Origin: an uncultured Butyricicoccus sp.
Lineage (GTDB): Bacteria > Bacillota > Clostridia > Oscillospirales > Butyricicoccaceae
NCBI GenBank assembly: GCA_947575935.1
Contig: CANPPM010000084.1
Location: forward strand, 1-9,922
Reading direction: 5' to 3'
DNA: 9,922 nucleotides
A program made the position numbers and the translations under genes. Positions 1-7,269 of this stretch are shown in pieces. Every line of letters starts with the position of its first letter. The first letter of the stretch is position 1. A model generated the notes under the pieces. It worked only from the letters and a program-made list of their open reading frames with translations. It made no database searches and was not told the origin of the DNA.

Positions 1-3000
1 GCGACAACGCCTGTCATTTCTTCCAACATTTTAATCATCGTCGGGTCATCATGCCCAAGCTCATCCAGTTTCAACAGATTCGCGTCAATCGAATGGTATT
101 CAAAATGCGTTGTTATAATATCAGAATTCGGATCGTCTGCCGGATGCTGTACCGGGCAAAAATCATAAATTTCCACATCCCGCGGCACGACGACAATGCC
201 GCCCGGGTGCTGCCCTGTCGTGCGGCGGATCCCTGTGCAGCCTGCCGCCAACCGATTTTCCTCTGCCCGTGAACACTCGATCCCTCGTTCCTCCATATAT
301 TTTTTCACATACCCATAGGCAGTCTTCTCCGCAACTGTCGCAATCGTCCCTGCCCGGAAAACATGATCTTCTCCAAACAACTCACCCGTATACTTATGAA
401 TACGCGGCTGATACTCCCCTGAAAAGTTCAAATCGATATCTGGAACTTTGTCCGCATTAAAACCCAAAAAAGTAGCAAACGGGATCGTAAACCCTTCCTT
501 GGACAACGGTTGTCCGCAATGTGGACATACCTTGTCCGGCAGACACACACCACAGCCGACCCCCTCGTTCTCATGCCATTCCAGATATTTGCACTCTGTA
601 CAAAGGTAATGCGGCGGAAGAGAATTTACCTCAGTGATCCCACTCATAAACGCCACCAGCGAAGATCCAACGGAGCCGCGCGATCCAACCAAATAACCGT
701 CCTCCAGCGACTTGGCAACCAGTTTCTGCGCGATCATATACATAACATCGTAGCCCTGCCGGATAATAGGTTCAAGCTCCTGCTTAAGCCTATGCCTGAT
801 CGGCTCCGGGATAGGATCCCCGTACATCCGCTTCGCTTTATCATAGCACAGCTGCTGCAGCTCCTCTGCAGACCCCTCAATTTTCGGTGGGTAATTCTCA
901 CGCGGCACAGGCCGAATGGGTTCAAGCATTTCCGCAATCTGATTGGTGTTTTTCACAACAACCTCATAGGCGCGGTCTTGTCCCAGATAAGAAAACTCTT
1001 CCAGCATCTCTTCGGTTGTTTTCAGATAAAGGGGCGCCTGCTGGTCCGCGTCGCCGAATCCCTGCCCGGCCATCAGGATACGGCGGTACGCTTCATCCTC
1101 AGGTTCCAAAAAGTGTACGTCGCCTGTCGCCACGCAAGGCTTACCAATCTCATCAGCAAGCCGAAGAATCCTGCGGTTAAACTCACGCAGCTCCTCATCA
1201 TCCTTAGCCTGTCCCTTACCGATCATAAAACGATTGTTCGCAATCGGTTGGATCTCCAGATAGTCATAAAAATCAGCAATTCGCTTCAGTTCCTCCCAAT
1301 CCTTACCATCCAGCATCGCGCGGAACAACTCGCCTGCTTCACAAGCAGAACCAAAGATCAGCCCTTCTCGATGCCTGATCAATTCGGAACGTGGCATCAA
1401 CGGCTTTCTATAAAAATGATCCAAAAAACTATACGAAATCAGTTTATACAAATTTTTCAGGCCGGTCTTATTCTTCACCAAAATGATAAAATGATAACGC
1501 TGATAATTTTTCAGGTTTTTTGTTTCCGACCGCATGCCTGCCAGCAATGGATTAATGTCTGAAATTTTGGTTCCATGCAGCTCATTTTTCATCCGCTCTA
1601 TCAGCTTGAGCCAGATCCGTGCCAGTACAGACGCATCCTCACTTGCGCGGTGATGATCAAAAGGACCCACCTGCAGCTCCTTTGCCAGAACATTTAGCTT
1701 ATGCTTACTGAGCTCTGGCAGCATAATCTTAGACATTTCCAGCGTATCAATATAAGTAAAATCCCGTTGTATGCCTAACCTTTTGCAGGCCTCCTTTAAA
1801 AAAGAGAGGTCAAATCCGGCGTTATGCGCAACCAGCACATCCTCCCCTGCAAAAGCAAAAAAGCGCTCCAGCGCCTCGGCCAGTTCGGGCGCGTCGCGTA
1901 CGGTCTCATCCGAAATACCGGTTAGAGCAGTAATATCCGGCGGAATGGGCTTATGTGGATTGACATAAGTCTGAAAAGTATCGATCACCGCTCCCCCCTC
2001 AACCAAGGTTGCAGCAATCTCTGTAATTTCTTCATTTGCAGGCCTCAGCCCTGTCGTCTCCAAATCAAAGATAACGAAGCGGCCGTCCAAGCTGCCGTCT
2101 TTTCCGCCGCGCACAACCGATACTGCTGCCGCATCGTTGATATAATACGCCTCAACGCCATACAGGATCTTTGGATACTGATCCTCCTTACCGTCCACCA
2201 CATGCAGCGCCAGCGGAAATGCCTGCGCACAGCCATGATCAGTAATCGCCATCGCCGGCATCCCCCAAAGCTTACAGCGGTTGATCAGATCCTTCGTATC
2301 CGAAATGCCGTCCATTGCACTCATATTGGTATGTAAATGTAGCTCTACACGTTTGACCGGCGCGTGATCCATGCGAATCTTTTTCTTGGCTTTGACAATC
2401 GCACTGGGCTCCAAAATACTTTCTTTTTCAAATGTATCAAAAGAAACCTTTCCCTGAATACGGAGATACATCCCTGTCCGAATCGCAGAAACCAACTCGC
2501 CCGCCTGATCCTTCGCTAAAAACTTGGATACGCGAATGGAATTGGTGTTGTCAGTCACATCAAATGCAATCTTAACCCATTCTTTACCCGTTTTTTTGCT
2601 GGTAATCTCTTTGTGATCGACAAAAAAAACGTCTCCTTCAATTGTCACACGATCAAAAGCATGAACCGCATCCCGAATCGATACAGGGGCATCCTGATAA
2701 AGCTTCCCAAAAATTAGGTTATCATCCTTCACCTTTTCCAAATGCGGCCTAGCATAGCCATTGTTTTCTGACGCCTTTCGGACAGGCCTCGGCTTGGCCT
2801 TTTCTATTCTTTCCTCTGGTGCAGGCGCCGCAGCGGCATGCTGCAGCGCCTCTTCCCTTGCCTTCTCAATAGCAAGGGTCTCTTCTACGCTGGCCTCCCT
2901 TTCCTGAATCCGTGCAATTACCGGGCAAATCAAGCCCGTCTCAGTCTCAATCTTTTCCTGCATCTTGCGCAGCGCAATGGATAAATATGCCTGTGCAGAC

Positions 3001-3362
3001 TCACTCATTGAAATTTGCAATCCACCGTTATCGTATTCCCAACAGCTGCCGGCAAGCAGCCCTTTGGCCGAAGGGTACTCAAACTCCAACGCATCCCTTA
3101 AATTTCCAATATACTCTTCTGTCAGAGTGTCCATTTCATAACGCGGGGAGATGCTCAGCCGAGTCAGCTGATAAACCCTAGCGATTCGATGTTCCAAACG
3201 GTCCAGCGCCTCCCTGCGCACAGGCTCCGGGAAACGAACATGGCACTGCATCGTATTACGGTCATAACTGACAGCGAGCGAGGTAACCTCCCCCTTGCCA
3301 AAATTTCCTTCGAATTCTTCTGCCTTACAGCGATCAAACAGCTCACAAAGCACTTTTATCAT
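1..3362 (-). CDS. polC: DNA polymerase III alpha subunit, PolC type (3' end cut by window edge)
   Basis: Replicative DNA polymerase of low-GC Gram-positive bacteria with built-in 3'-5' proofreading. I translated the minus strand from 3362 to the window edge and found 1120 codons with no stop. The family is about 1430-1460 residues, so roughly the last 300 are missing. Order: N-terminal domain; Ala/Pro/charged linker (about 160-215); OB fold (about 239-320); first half of the PHP domain with HLHT at 342-345; inserted exonuclease with DLETTG (D433), HNAGFD and HHRASED (570-576); rest of PHP with TGDVHF (746-751); polymerase with GSRGSVGSS from 893. A Cys-rich zinc site (C921, C924, C946, C949) is followed by PDIDLNFSGEY (D975, D977) and LLKLDELGHDD (D1100), which match the catalytic aspartates of PolC. 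The start is supported by a ribosome site six bases upstream. ispG lies 303 bases upstream. No frameshift or missing key residue was seen. Confidence 0.97.
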   Translation of the reverse strand, partial: MIKVLCELFDRCKAEEFEGNFGKGEVTSLAVSYDRNTMQCHVRFPEPVRREALDRLEHRIARVYQLTRLSISPRYEMDTLTEEYIGNLRDALEFEYPSAKGLLAGSCWEYDNGGLQISMSESAQAYLSIALRKMQEKIETETGLICPVIARIQEREASVEETLAIEKAREEALQHAAAAPAPEERIEKAKPRPVRKASENNGYARPHLEKVKDDNLIFGKLYQDAPVSIRDAVHAFDRVTIEGDVFFVDHKEITSKKTGKEWVKIAFDVTDNTNSIRVSKFLAKDQAGELVSAIRTGMYLRIQGKVSFDTFEKESILEPSAIVKAKKKIRMDHAPVKRVELHLHTNMSAMDGISDTKDLINRCKLWGMPAMAITDHGCAQAFPLALHVVDGKEDQYPKILYGVEAYYINDAAAVSVVRGGKDGSLDGRFVIFDLETTGLRPANEEITEIAATLVEGGAVIDTFQTYVNPHKPIPPDITALTGISDETVRDAPELAEALERFFAFAGEDVLVAHNAGFDLSFLKEACKRLGIQRDFTYIDTLEMSKIMLPELSKHKLNVLAKELQVGPFDHHRASEDASVLARIWLKLIERMKNELHGTKISDINPLLAGMRSETKNLKNYQRYHFIILVKNKTGLKNLYKLISYSFLDHFYRKPLMPRSELIRHREGLIFGSACEAGELFRAMLDGKDWEELKRIADFYDYLEIQPIANNRFMIGKGQAKDDEELREFNRRILRLADEIGKPCVATGDVHFLEPEDEAYRRILMAGQGFGDADQQAPLYLKTTEEMLEEFSYLGQDRAYEVVVKNTNQIAEMLEPIRPVPRENYPPKIEGSAEELQQLCYDKAKRMYGDPIPEPIRHRLKQELEPIIRQGYDVMYMIAQKLVAKSLEDGYLVGSRGSVGSSLVAFMSGITEVNSLPPHYLCTECKYLEWHENEGVGCGVCLPDKVCPHCGQPLSKEGFTIPFATFLGFNADKVPDIDLNFSGEYQPRIHKYTGELFGEDHVFRAGTIATVAEKTAYGYVKKYMEERGIECSRAEENRLAAGCTGIRRTTGQHPGGIVVVPRDVEIYDFCPVQHPADDPNSDIITTHFEYHSIDANLLKLDELGHDDPTMIKMLEEMTGVV

Positions 3363-3368
3363 GTCAAT

Positions 3369-3374
3369 TCCTCT
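3369..3374 (-). promoter_or_regulatory. polC ribosome binding site
   Basis: AGAGGA on the minus strand lies six bases before ATG 3362 (AGAGGA-attgac-ATG). This fixes the start, because the frame stays open for some distance upstream with no other ATG that has a comparable site. Confidence 0.7.
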
Positions 3375-3564
3375 TTTTTCGGCCAAAGTGTGTTGCAAAT
3401 GGTCAACAGATTTTATCAAAAAGATTTTCTCCACTCATATCATCTCTACCTGCAATTGCGGCTCGATTTCTACAGAAGTCCTTTTTAGAACGACACTGAA
3501 CCCACGAACCCTTTTAGCCCGCCGGTGCATCCAAATAAATCTGCGGTCAAACACCTTGCCTATT

Positions 3565-3589
3565 TACAAAAATGAACTGCATTTTTGCA
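3565..3589. repeat. AT-rich inverted repeat in ispG-polC gap
   Basis: TACAAAAATG (3565-3574) and CATTTTTGCA (3580-3589) form a 10-base inverted repeat with one mismatch around a 5-base loop. It lies 77 bases after the ispG stop. It is not followed by a T run on the minus strand, so it is a poor intrinsic terminator. It could be a weak RNA hairpin in the polC leader or a chance feature of AT-rich sequence. Confidence 0.4.
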
Positions 3590-3619
3590 ATGATTCGCCT
3601 TTTCCGGCCATCTGCACCC

Positions 3620-3648
3620 ATAATATCAAGTCTTTTCCCCAATTGAAA
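3620..3648 (-). promoter_or_regulatory. Candidate polC promoter (extended -10)
   Basis: On the minus strand, TGATATTAT (3628-3620) matches an extended -10 (TGnTATTAT). A weak -35, TTTCAA (3648-3643), sits 17 bases further up. Transcription from here would give an untranslated leader of about 250 bases before polC. The -35 matches consensus at only three of six positions, so the call rests on the extended -10 and on the 303-base gap that separates polC from ispG. The rest of the gap (3363-3665) holds no credible gene or recognised riboswitch. Confidence 0.35.
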
Positions 3649-3665
3649 AACGTATACCAGACATC

Positions 3666-4727
3666 CTATCGATGCTCAGATCCACTTTCATACGCTTCAA
3701 TTTCTTTCAGCAGTTCCTCAACCAGTTGATCCTGCGGTACCTTACGTACAATCTCACCGCGGCAAAAAATCAATCCTTCTCCTTCGCCTCCTGCAATACC
3801 AAGGTCGGCGTCACGCGCTTCACCCGGCCCGTTGACAGCACAGCCCATGACCGCAATCTTCAGTTTTTTTCCGCGAATAGATGCAGTACGCCGCTCTACT
3901 TCATGCGCAATTTCTATTAAATTAATGCGGGTACGCCCACAAGTCGGGCAGGAAACGACATTGATTCCGTCATCATTCAACCCGACCGCCTTAAGAATGG
4001 CGTAGGCCGCGCCAATCTCTTTCACCGGATCATCTGTCAAAGAAACACGGATGGTATCCCCAATCCCCAGTGCCAGCAAGCCGCCTATTCCGGCCGCAGA
4101 CTTAATCGTCCCCATATATTCAGTTCCTGCCTCTGTCACACCAAGATGCAGCGGATAATCGGTCTGCTCATGTATCATCTGATAGGCACGCATGGTATAA
4201 GGCACTGATGAAGACTTAATCGAAATACATATGTCATCAAAATCAAAGCGATTGAGCAAACGAACATGATACATTGCACTCTCAACCAGTGCCTCCGGAC
4301 AAGGTGAACCGTATTTTTCCAGGATTTCACGCTCGACTGAGCCAGAATTGACCCCAATTCGAATCGGAATTTGTTTTGCTCTTGCTGCCTCCACAACGGC
4401 CTTGACACGATCGCTCGCCCCGATATTGCCCGGGTTCAGACGGATCTTATGTACACCCGCCGCAATCGCCTCTAACGCCAACCGATAGTCAAAATGAATA
4501 TCTGCAACCACCGGAACCGGTGACTTTTCACAAATTTCACCGAGTGCATGCGCTGCCGCCAGATCTGGCACTGCACAACGAACAATATGGCATCCAGCCT
4601 CGGCAAGCACATGAATCTGTGCAAGTGTCGCCGCCGGATTCCGGGTATCAGTATTTGTCATCGACTGCACCGCAACCGGCGCGCCGCCTCCAACTGCAAC
4701 ACTGCCGATATGAATTTGCTTTGTCAT
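3666..4727 (-). CDS. ispG: 4-hydroxy-3-methylbut-2-en-1-yl diphosphate synthase
   Basis: Penultimate MEP-pathway enzyme, an iron-sulfur protein in the cytoplasm that reductively opens methylerythritol cyclodiphosphate to give HMBPP for isoprenoid synthesis. The 353 residues match the usual bacterial single-barrel form (about 350-370). The N-terminal half is a TIM barrel with VQSMTNTDT (20-28), ADIHFDYRLA (75-84) and KIRLNPGNIG (94-103). The C-terminal domain carries the 4Fe-4S ligands: C260 and C263 in SCPTCGRT, C296 in MGCAVNGPGE, and E303, which corresponds to the glutamate ligand in characterised IspG. ATG 4727 follows AGAAGG seven to eight bases upstream. A 395-base gap separates it from rseP and a promoter-like site stands just upstream, so it may be transcribed separately from the upstream cluster. 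It shares the pathway with dxr in the same block. Confidence 0.97.
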   Translation of the reverse strand: MTKQIHIGSVAVGGGAPVAVQSMTNTDTRNPAATLAQIHVLAEAGCHIVRCAVPDLAAAHALGEICEKSPVPVVADIHFDYRLALEAIAAGVHKIRLNPGNIGASDRVKAVVEAARAKQIPIRIGVNSGSVEREILEKYGSPCPEALVESAMYHVRLLNRFDFDDICISIKSSSVPYTMRAYQMIHEQTDYPLHLGVTEAGTEYMGTIKSAAGIGGLLALGIGDTIRVSLTDDPVKEIGAAYAILKAVGLNDDGINVVSCPTCGRTRINLIEIAHEVERRTASIRGKKLKIAVMGCAVNGPGEARDADLGIAGGEGEGLIFCRGEIVRKVPQDQLVEELLKEIEAYESGSEHR

Positions 4728-4784
4728 CAGTACACCTTCTCTTTCGTTTTCTCATTTCGCCGGATGCTGTATGGCAACCAGCTA

Positions 4785-4796
4785 CAAAGCGCTTTG
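4785..4796. promoter_or_regulatory. Perfect 12-base palindrome at putative ispG start site
   Basis: CAAAGCGCTTTG reads the same on both strands. It begins four bases downstream of the putative -10 of ispG and would cover the transcription start, a common place for a repressor operator. It could instead be the core of a small RNA hairpin, since flanking CAGC and GCTG on the minus strand can extend pairing with a two-base bulge. No regulator is identified. Confidence 0.4.
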
Positions 4797-4799
4797 CTG

Positions 4800-4829
4800 A
4801 TTGTATGTTGCACGGCATACTTTTTACAA
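4800..4829 (-). promoter_or_regulatory. Candidate ispG promoter
   Basis: On the minus strand, TTGTAA (4829-4824) and TACAAT (4805-4800) stand 18 bases apart, matching the sigma-70/sigma-A consensus at four and five of six positions. The start would fall near 4793, about 65 bases before the ispG ATG. The long gap to rseP makes a separate promoter plausible. Promoter calls by eye are prone to false positives in AT-rich spacers. Confidence 0.45.
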
Positions 4830-4860
4830 AATACGTGACGCTTTACTTCATCTTCCCTTG

Positions 4861-5029
4861 ATTAGGCGCCGTTTGAAAAATGGAAATATGCACAATGGCG
4901 AGGAATTTTTTCGCCAGACAAACACAATTTTTCGCAGGAATGCTGGAAGTATTTCAAGTAAAATTGGGGAAGTATGGCGGAAAAAGAACTGTGTTTGGGC
5001 GTATTGACATTTTTCAAACAAGCCCTAAT
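4861..5029. repeat. Long imperfect palindrome (possible structured RNA or MITE-like element)
   Basis: The two halves pair over most of about 169 bases. ATTAGG (4861-4866) pairs with 5024-5029. GTTTGAAAAATG (4871-4882) pairs perfectly with 5008-5019. 4885-4891 pairs with 4999-5005, including one G-T. CAAACACA (4919-4926) pairs with 4990-4997, TTTTTC (4928-4933) with 4980-4985, and GC (4934-4935) with 4977-4978. The left arm also holds a private hairpin, TGGCGA (4896-4901) with TCGCCA (4911-4916). About 41 pairs form the main stem around a loop of about 40 bases. No transposase and no obvious target-site duplication is seen. It occupies most of the rseP-ispG gap. The rest of the gap, 5030-5122, has only a short stem GGCAT/ATGCC (5030-5049). 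Confidence 0.75.
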
Positions 5030-5122
5030 GGCATGAATTCTAAAATGCCTCATCTGCGCATCCCCAGCTTCCTAACACCTTCAGCCGCTCAAATCGAATC
5101 CTGACCCTTCCAGCAGCGCTCA

Positions 5123-5902
5123 TCAATGCGCAATGATCCGCATAATATCATTCCCAGTTGCATAGATGATAACTGCAAATAAAGCAATCATAAAAGCCGC
5201 ATTGATATACCCCTCAATCTCCTGCCGCATGGGCTTACGCCGCACAGCCTCAATCAGCAGAAAGAGAATGCGCCCACCATCCAGGCCAGGAATCGGCAGC
5301 AGATTCATAACGCCCAGATTCACTGAAATAAACGCAACCAACGCCGCATATTGTTTTAAACCATAATGAATCACCATATCCATCATAGCGCCGGTTACAC
5401 CGACCGGCCCAGAAAGCTGATCCATTCCCACTGTTCCAGTTATCAACTCATACAAAGAACGCCAGACCAACTGTGCGTACTCTGCCGAATGCGCAAGCGC
5501 CGCCTGCGCAATCTGCAGCAGCGCCGCCCCAGGATTGCTGATCCGATAGAGTACCAGCATAATCAAATAACCGATCAGAAAATTCATCAGCACGCCCGAA
5601 ACCAGAATGAGAAAACGCTTCCAACGCTTAGCACGTGGAAATGACCGAGGAGAGGCCATCGCCGCCGGATTTTCAAGCGGATCTTCTCCTTCCATCACAC
5701 ATGCGCCGCCAATCGGCAACAGCTTAAGGCAATACAAGGTCTCCCCCAAACGCCTGCTAAATAGCGTCGGGCCCATGCCAAGCCAAAACTCGTTCACCTG
5801 TACGCCGCAAATCTTCGCCGCAATGCAATGACCGGCCTCATGCACCAGAATCAGCACACTAAAGCCAAGAACCGCAAGAAAAAATGTAACTAGCGTCTGC
5901 AT
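5123..5902 (-). CDS. Site-2 protease (M50 metallopeptidase), RseP/RasP-like, short form
   Basis: Integral membrane zinc protease of the RseP/RasP family, which cuts transmembrane substrates such as anti-sigma factors inside the membrane. HEAGH (21-25) in the first membrane helix gives two zinc ligands and the catalytic glutamate. NLLPIPGLDGG (200-210) in a later helix gives the third ligand, D208. Hydrophobic segments lie at about 3-28, 97-119, 183-208 and 230-250. GVLMNF (103-108) and SGPVGV (164-169) are further family landmarks. At 259 residues it is shorter than single-PDZ clostridial relatives (about 340) and RasP (about 420). Only 55 residues separate GVLMNF from SGPVGV, too few for a PDZ domain. 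The start follows GAGGTGA, which overlaps the dxr stop; the gap to dxr is four bases, so the two are probably co-transcribed and translationally coupled. The family call is secure; the substrate is unknown. Confidence 0.92.
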   Translation of the reverse strand: MQTLVTFFLAVLGFSVLILVHEAGHCIAAKICGVQVNEFWLGMGPTLFSRRLGETLYCLKLLPIGGACVMEGEDPLENPAAMASPRSFPRAKRWKRFLILVSGVLMNFLIGYLIMLVLYRISNPGAALLQIAQAALAHSAEYAQLVWRSLYELITGTVGMDQLSGPVGVTGAMMDMVIHYGLKQYAALVAFISVNLGVMNLLPIPGLDGGRILFLLIEAVRRKPMRQEIEGYINAAFMIALFAVIIYATGNDIMRIIAH

Positions 5903-5906
5903 TTCG

Positions 5907-7052
5907 TCACCTCAAAGAATAAACTTTTTCCCGTGCCAGCGCATCCGATTCCAGCACGCGCTCAAGCGTCAGTTCACGATATCGCGGCGCCTCGGCAAGT
6001 ACACGTTCCACCCGCTCCGGAATCTCCAAAAAACGGATCCGGTCATGCAAAAACAAATCGACTGCGGCCTCATTTGCACCGTTCATGACTGCACAGGCAT
6101 TCCCACGCTCTCCAGCCGCCAAACGGGCAATGCGCAGCGCTGGAAATGCTTCCTCGTCAGGGGCAAAAAAGGTTAGCCTGCCTATTTCAGCCAGTGACAG
6201 ACGCGGCACCTTGCAAGGTACACGTGCAGGATAAGTCAACGCATACTGAATCGGCAGCCGCATATCAGGCACCCCCAGCTGTGCAAGCACCGCTCCATCT
6301 GCAAACTCAATAAGAGAATGCACAATGGATTCCCGATGAATGACAATCTCGATCTCCTCGGGCGGAAGTTCATACAGCCACATTGCTTCAATTAACTCCA
6401 ACCCTTTATTAAACATTGTTGCCGAATCAATGGTAATTTTCGCACCCATATTCCAATTGGGATGATGAAGCGCCTGCTCTCGGGTTACTGATGACAACTC
6501 CGCTCGTTCTTTTCCAAAAAATGGTCCACCCGAAGCAGTCAAGATAATTTTCGCCAACCGGTTTTCACCGCGCGCCTGCGCACATTGGAATATAGCAGAA
6601 TGCTCCGAATCAATCGGGAGGATCTTTACACCATGTTCCTTTGCGGCCCGCATCACCAACTCCCCCGCACAGACAAGCGTTTCTTTGTTAGCCAGCGCAA
6701 TGTCTTTACCCGCCGCAATCGCCTCCAGCGTGGGCAAAAGACCGACCATCCCAACTACTGCTGTCACAACGAGATCAGCCGTGGACAGCGTCGCCGCACG
6801 GATAAGCCCCTCACGGCCGGCACATACCTCTATATTGGTATCTGCCAAAGCGATCCGCAAAGACTTTGCAGCCTCCTCATCAAAGGCTGCCACCAGCTGG
6901 GGATGCAGTCTTCTCGCCTGTGCCTCTAGCAATTTCACATTCCGGTTGGTTGTCAGAGCAACGACTTCGCACGCAACAGAATCCAAAATATCGACAGTCT
7001 GTGTTCCGATCGACCCGGTGGAGCCCAATATCGCAATTCTCTTCTTCATCAT
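5907..7052 (-). CDS. dxr: 1-deoxy-D-xylulose 5-phosphate reductoisomerase
   Basis: First committed MEP-pathway enzyme: NADPH-dependent rearrangement and reduction of DXP to methylerythritol 4-phosphate in the cytoplasm, and the target of fosmidomycin. The 381 residues are full length for the family. The NADPH fold starts with GSTGSIG (10-16). ALANKE (119-124), DSEHSA (148-153) and TASGGPF (172-178) follow. The metal ligands D148, E150 and E219 are present, and HPNWNMGAKITIDSATM begins at 197. NKGLE (215-219) and HRESIVHSLIE (239-249) form the active-site core, and the C-terminal helical domain is complete. Two tandem ATGs (7052 and 7049) follow AAAGGA. I chose the first, but the second has better spacing. 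It lies 217 bases after cdsA and four bases before rseP. Confidence 0.97.
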   Translation of the reverse strand: MMKKRIAILGSTGSIGTQTVDILDSVACEVVALTTNRNVKLLEAQARRLHPQLVAAFDEEAAKSLRIALADTNIEVCAGREGLIRAATLSTADLVVTAVVGMVGLLPTLEAIAAGKDIALANKETLVCAGELVMRAAKEHGVKILPIDSEHSAIFQCAQARGENRLAKIILTASGGPFFGKERAELSSVTREQALHHPNWNMGAKITIDSATMFNKGLELIEAMWLYELPPEEIEIVIHRESIVHSLIEFADGAVLAQLGVPDMRLPIQYALTYPARVPCKVPRLSLAEIGRLTFFAPDEEAFPALRIARLAAGERGNACAVMNGANEAAVDLFLHDRIRFLEIPERVERVLAEAPRYRELTLERVLESDALAREKVYSLR

Positions 7053-7072
7053 TATAGTCCTTTTGCTTGATT

Positions 7073-7091
7073 TTATGCCTGTCCGGCATAA
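7073..7091. promoter_or_regulatory. Inverted repeat just upstream of dxr
   Basis: TTATGCC (7073-7079) and GGCATAA (7085-7091) form a perfect 7-base inverted repeat around a 5-base spacer. The nearer end is 21 bases before the dxr ATG and about 10 before its ribosome site. It could be a protein-binding site or a hairpin that modulates dxr translation. There is no T run, so it is not a terminator. Confidence 0.4.
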
Positions 7092-7106
7092 CTCCGAAAA
7101 TGTACT

Positions 7107-7178
7107 TCACAAAATATTATCCGTTAGAATTTCCAACTTGTCCTTCCGCAAACTATAAATTGGGAGCTCCTCTGACAT
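7107..7178 (-). CDS. Possible 23-residue small ORF upstream of dxr
   Basis: An open frame of 23 codons starts at ATG 7178 and ends at TGA 7107, 54 bases before dxr. GGGGGAG (7188-7182) lies only three bases before the ATG; an in-frame ATG at 7190 would give 27 residues. The peptide begins MSEELPIYSLRKDK and is polar, with no signal peptide or membrane segment. I recognise no homologue. It may be a leader peptide, a leftover of a lost gene or chance. The 7179-7269 part of the gap holds nothing else I can name. Confidence 0.2.
   Translation of the reverse strand: MSEELPIYSLRKDKLEILTDNIL
7116..7144 (-). promoter_or_regulatory. Weak candidate dxr promoter
   Basis: On the minus strand, AGGACA (7144-7139) and GATAAT (7121-7116) are 17 bases apart, with four and five matches to the sigma-A consensus. 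The 217-base gap after cdsA makes an internal promoter possible. The -35 lacks the important TT and the element overlaps the small frame at 7107-7178, so this is only a suggestion. Confidence 0.25.
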
Positions 7179-7269
7179 ATTCTCCCCCATTCGTAACCTG
7201 ACCCAGGCAGCAGGGCCTGCAGCAGACATATAAAACCGCTCGTCCGATACTGCCCTTCTTAGCAACCGA

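Noticed and set aside
510..1562. 350-codon open frame on the plus strand
   Set aside because: It lies wholly antisense to polC, whose translation is continuous and carries all family motifs. The plus-strand product has no recognisable domain and an odd composition.
3295..3729. 144-codon plus-strand frame bridging polC, the gap and ispG
   Set aside because: Antisense to two clear genes at both ends, low-complexity Ser-rich product, no recognised domain.
4861..5029. Palindrome as an intact insertion sequence or CRISPR repeat
   Set aside because: It has no transposase, no clear target duplication and no repeated spacer pattern; it is a single inverted structure.
4861..5029. Palindrome as a simple rho-independent terminator for rseP
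   Set aside because: The stem is long and interrupted, has a large loop and is not followed by a T run in the minus-strand direction.
4880..5104. 74-codon plus-strand frame (begins MEICTMARNFF)
   Set aside because: Most of it is the two arms and loop of the palindrome at 4861-5029, so its apparent protein-like character follows from the repeat. No ribosome site of note.
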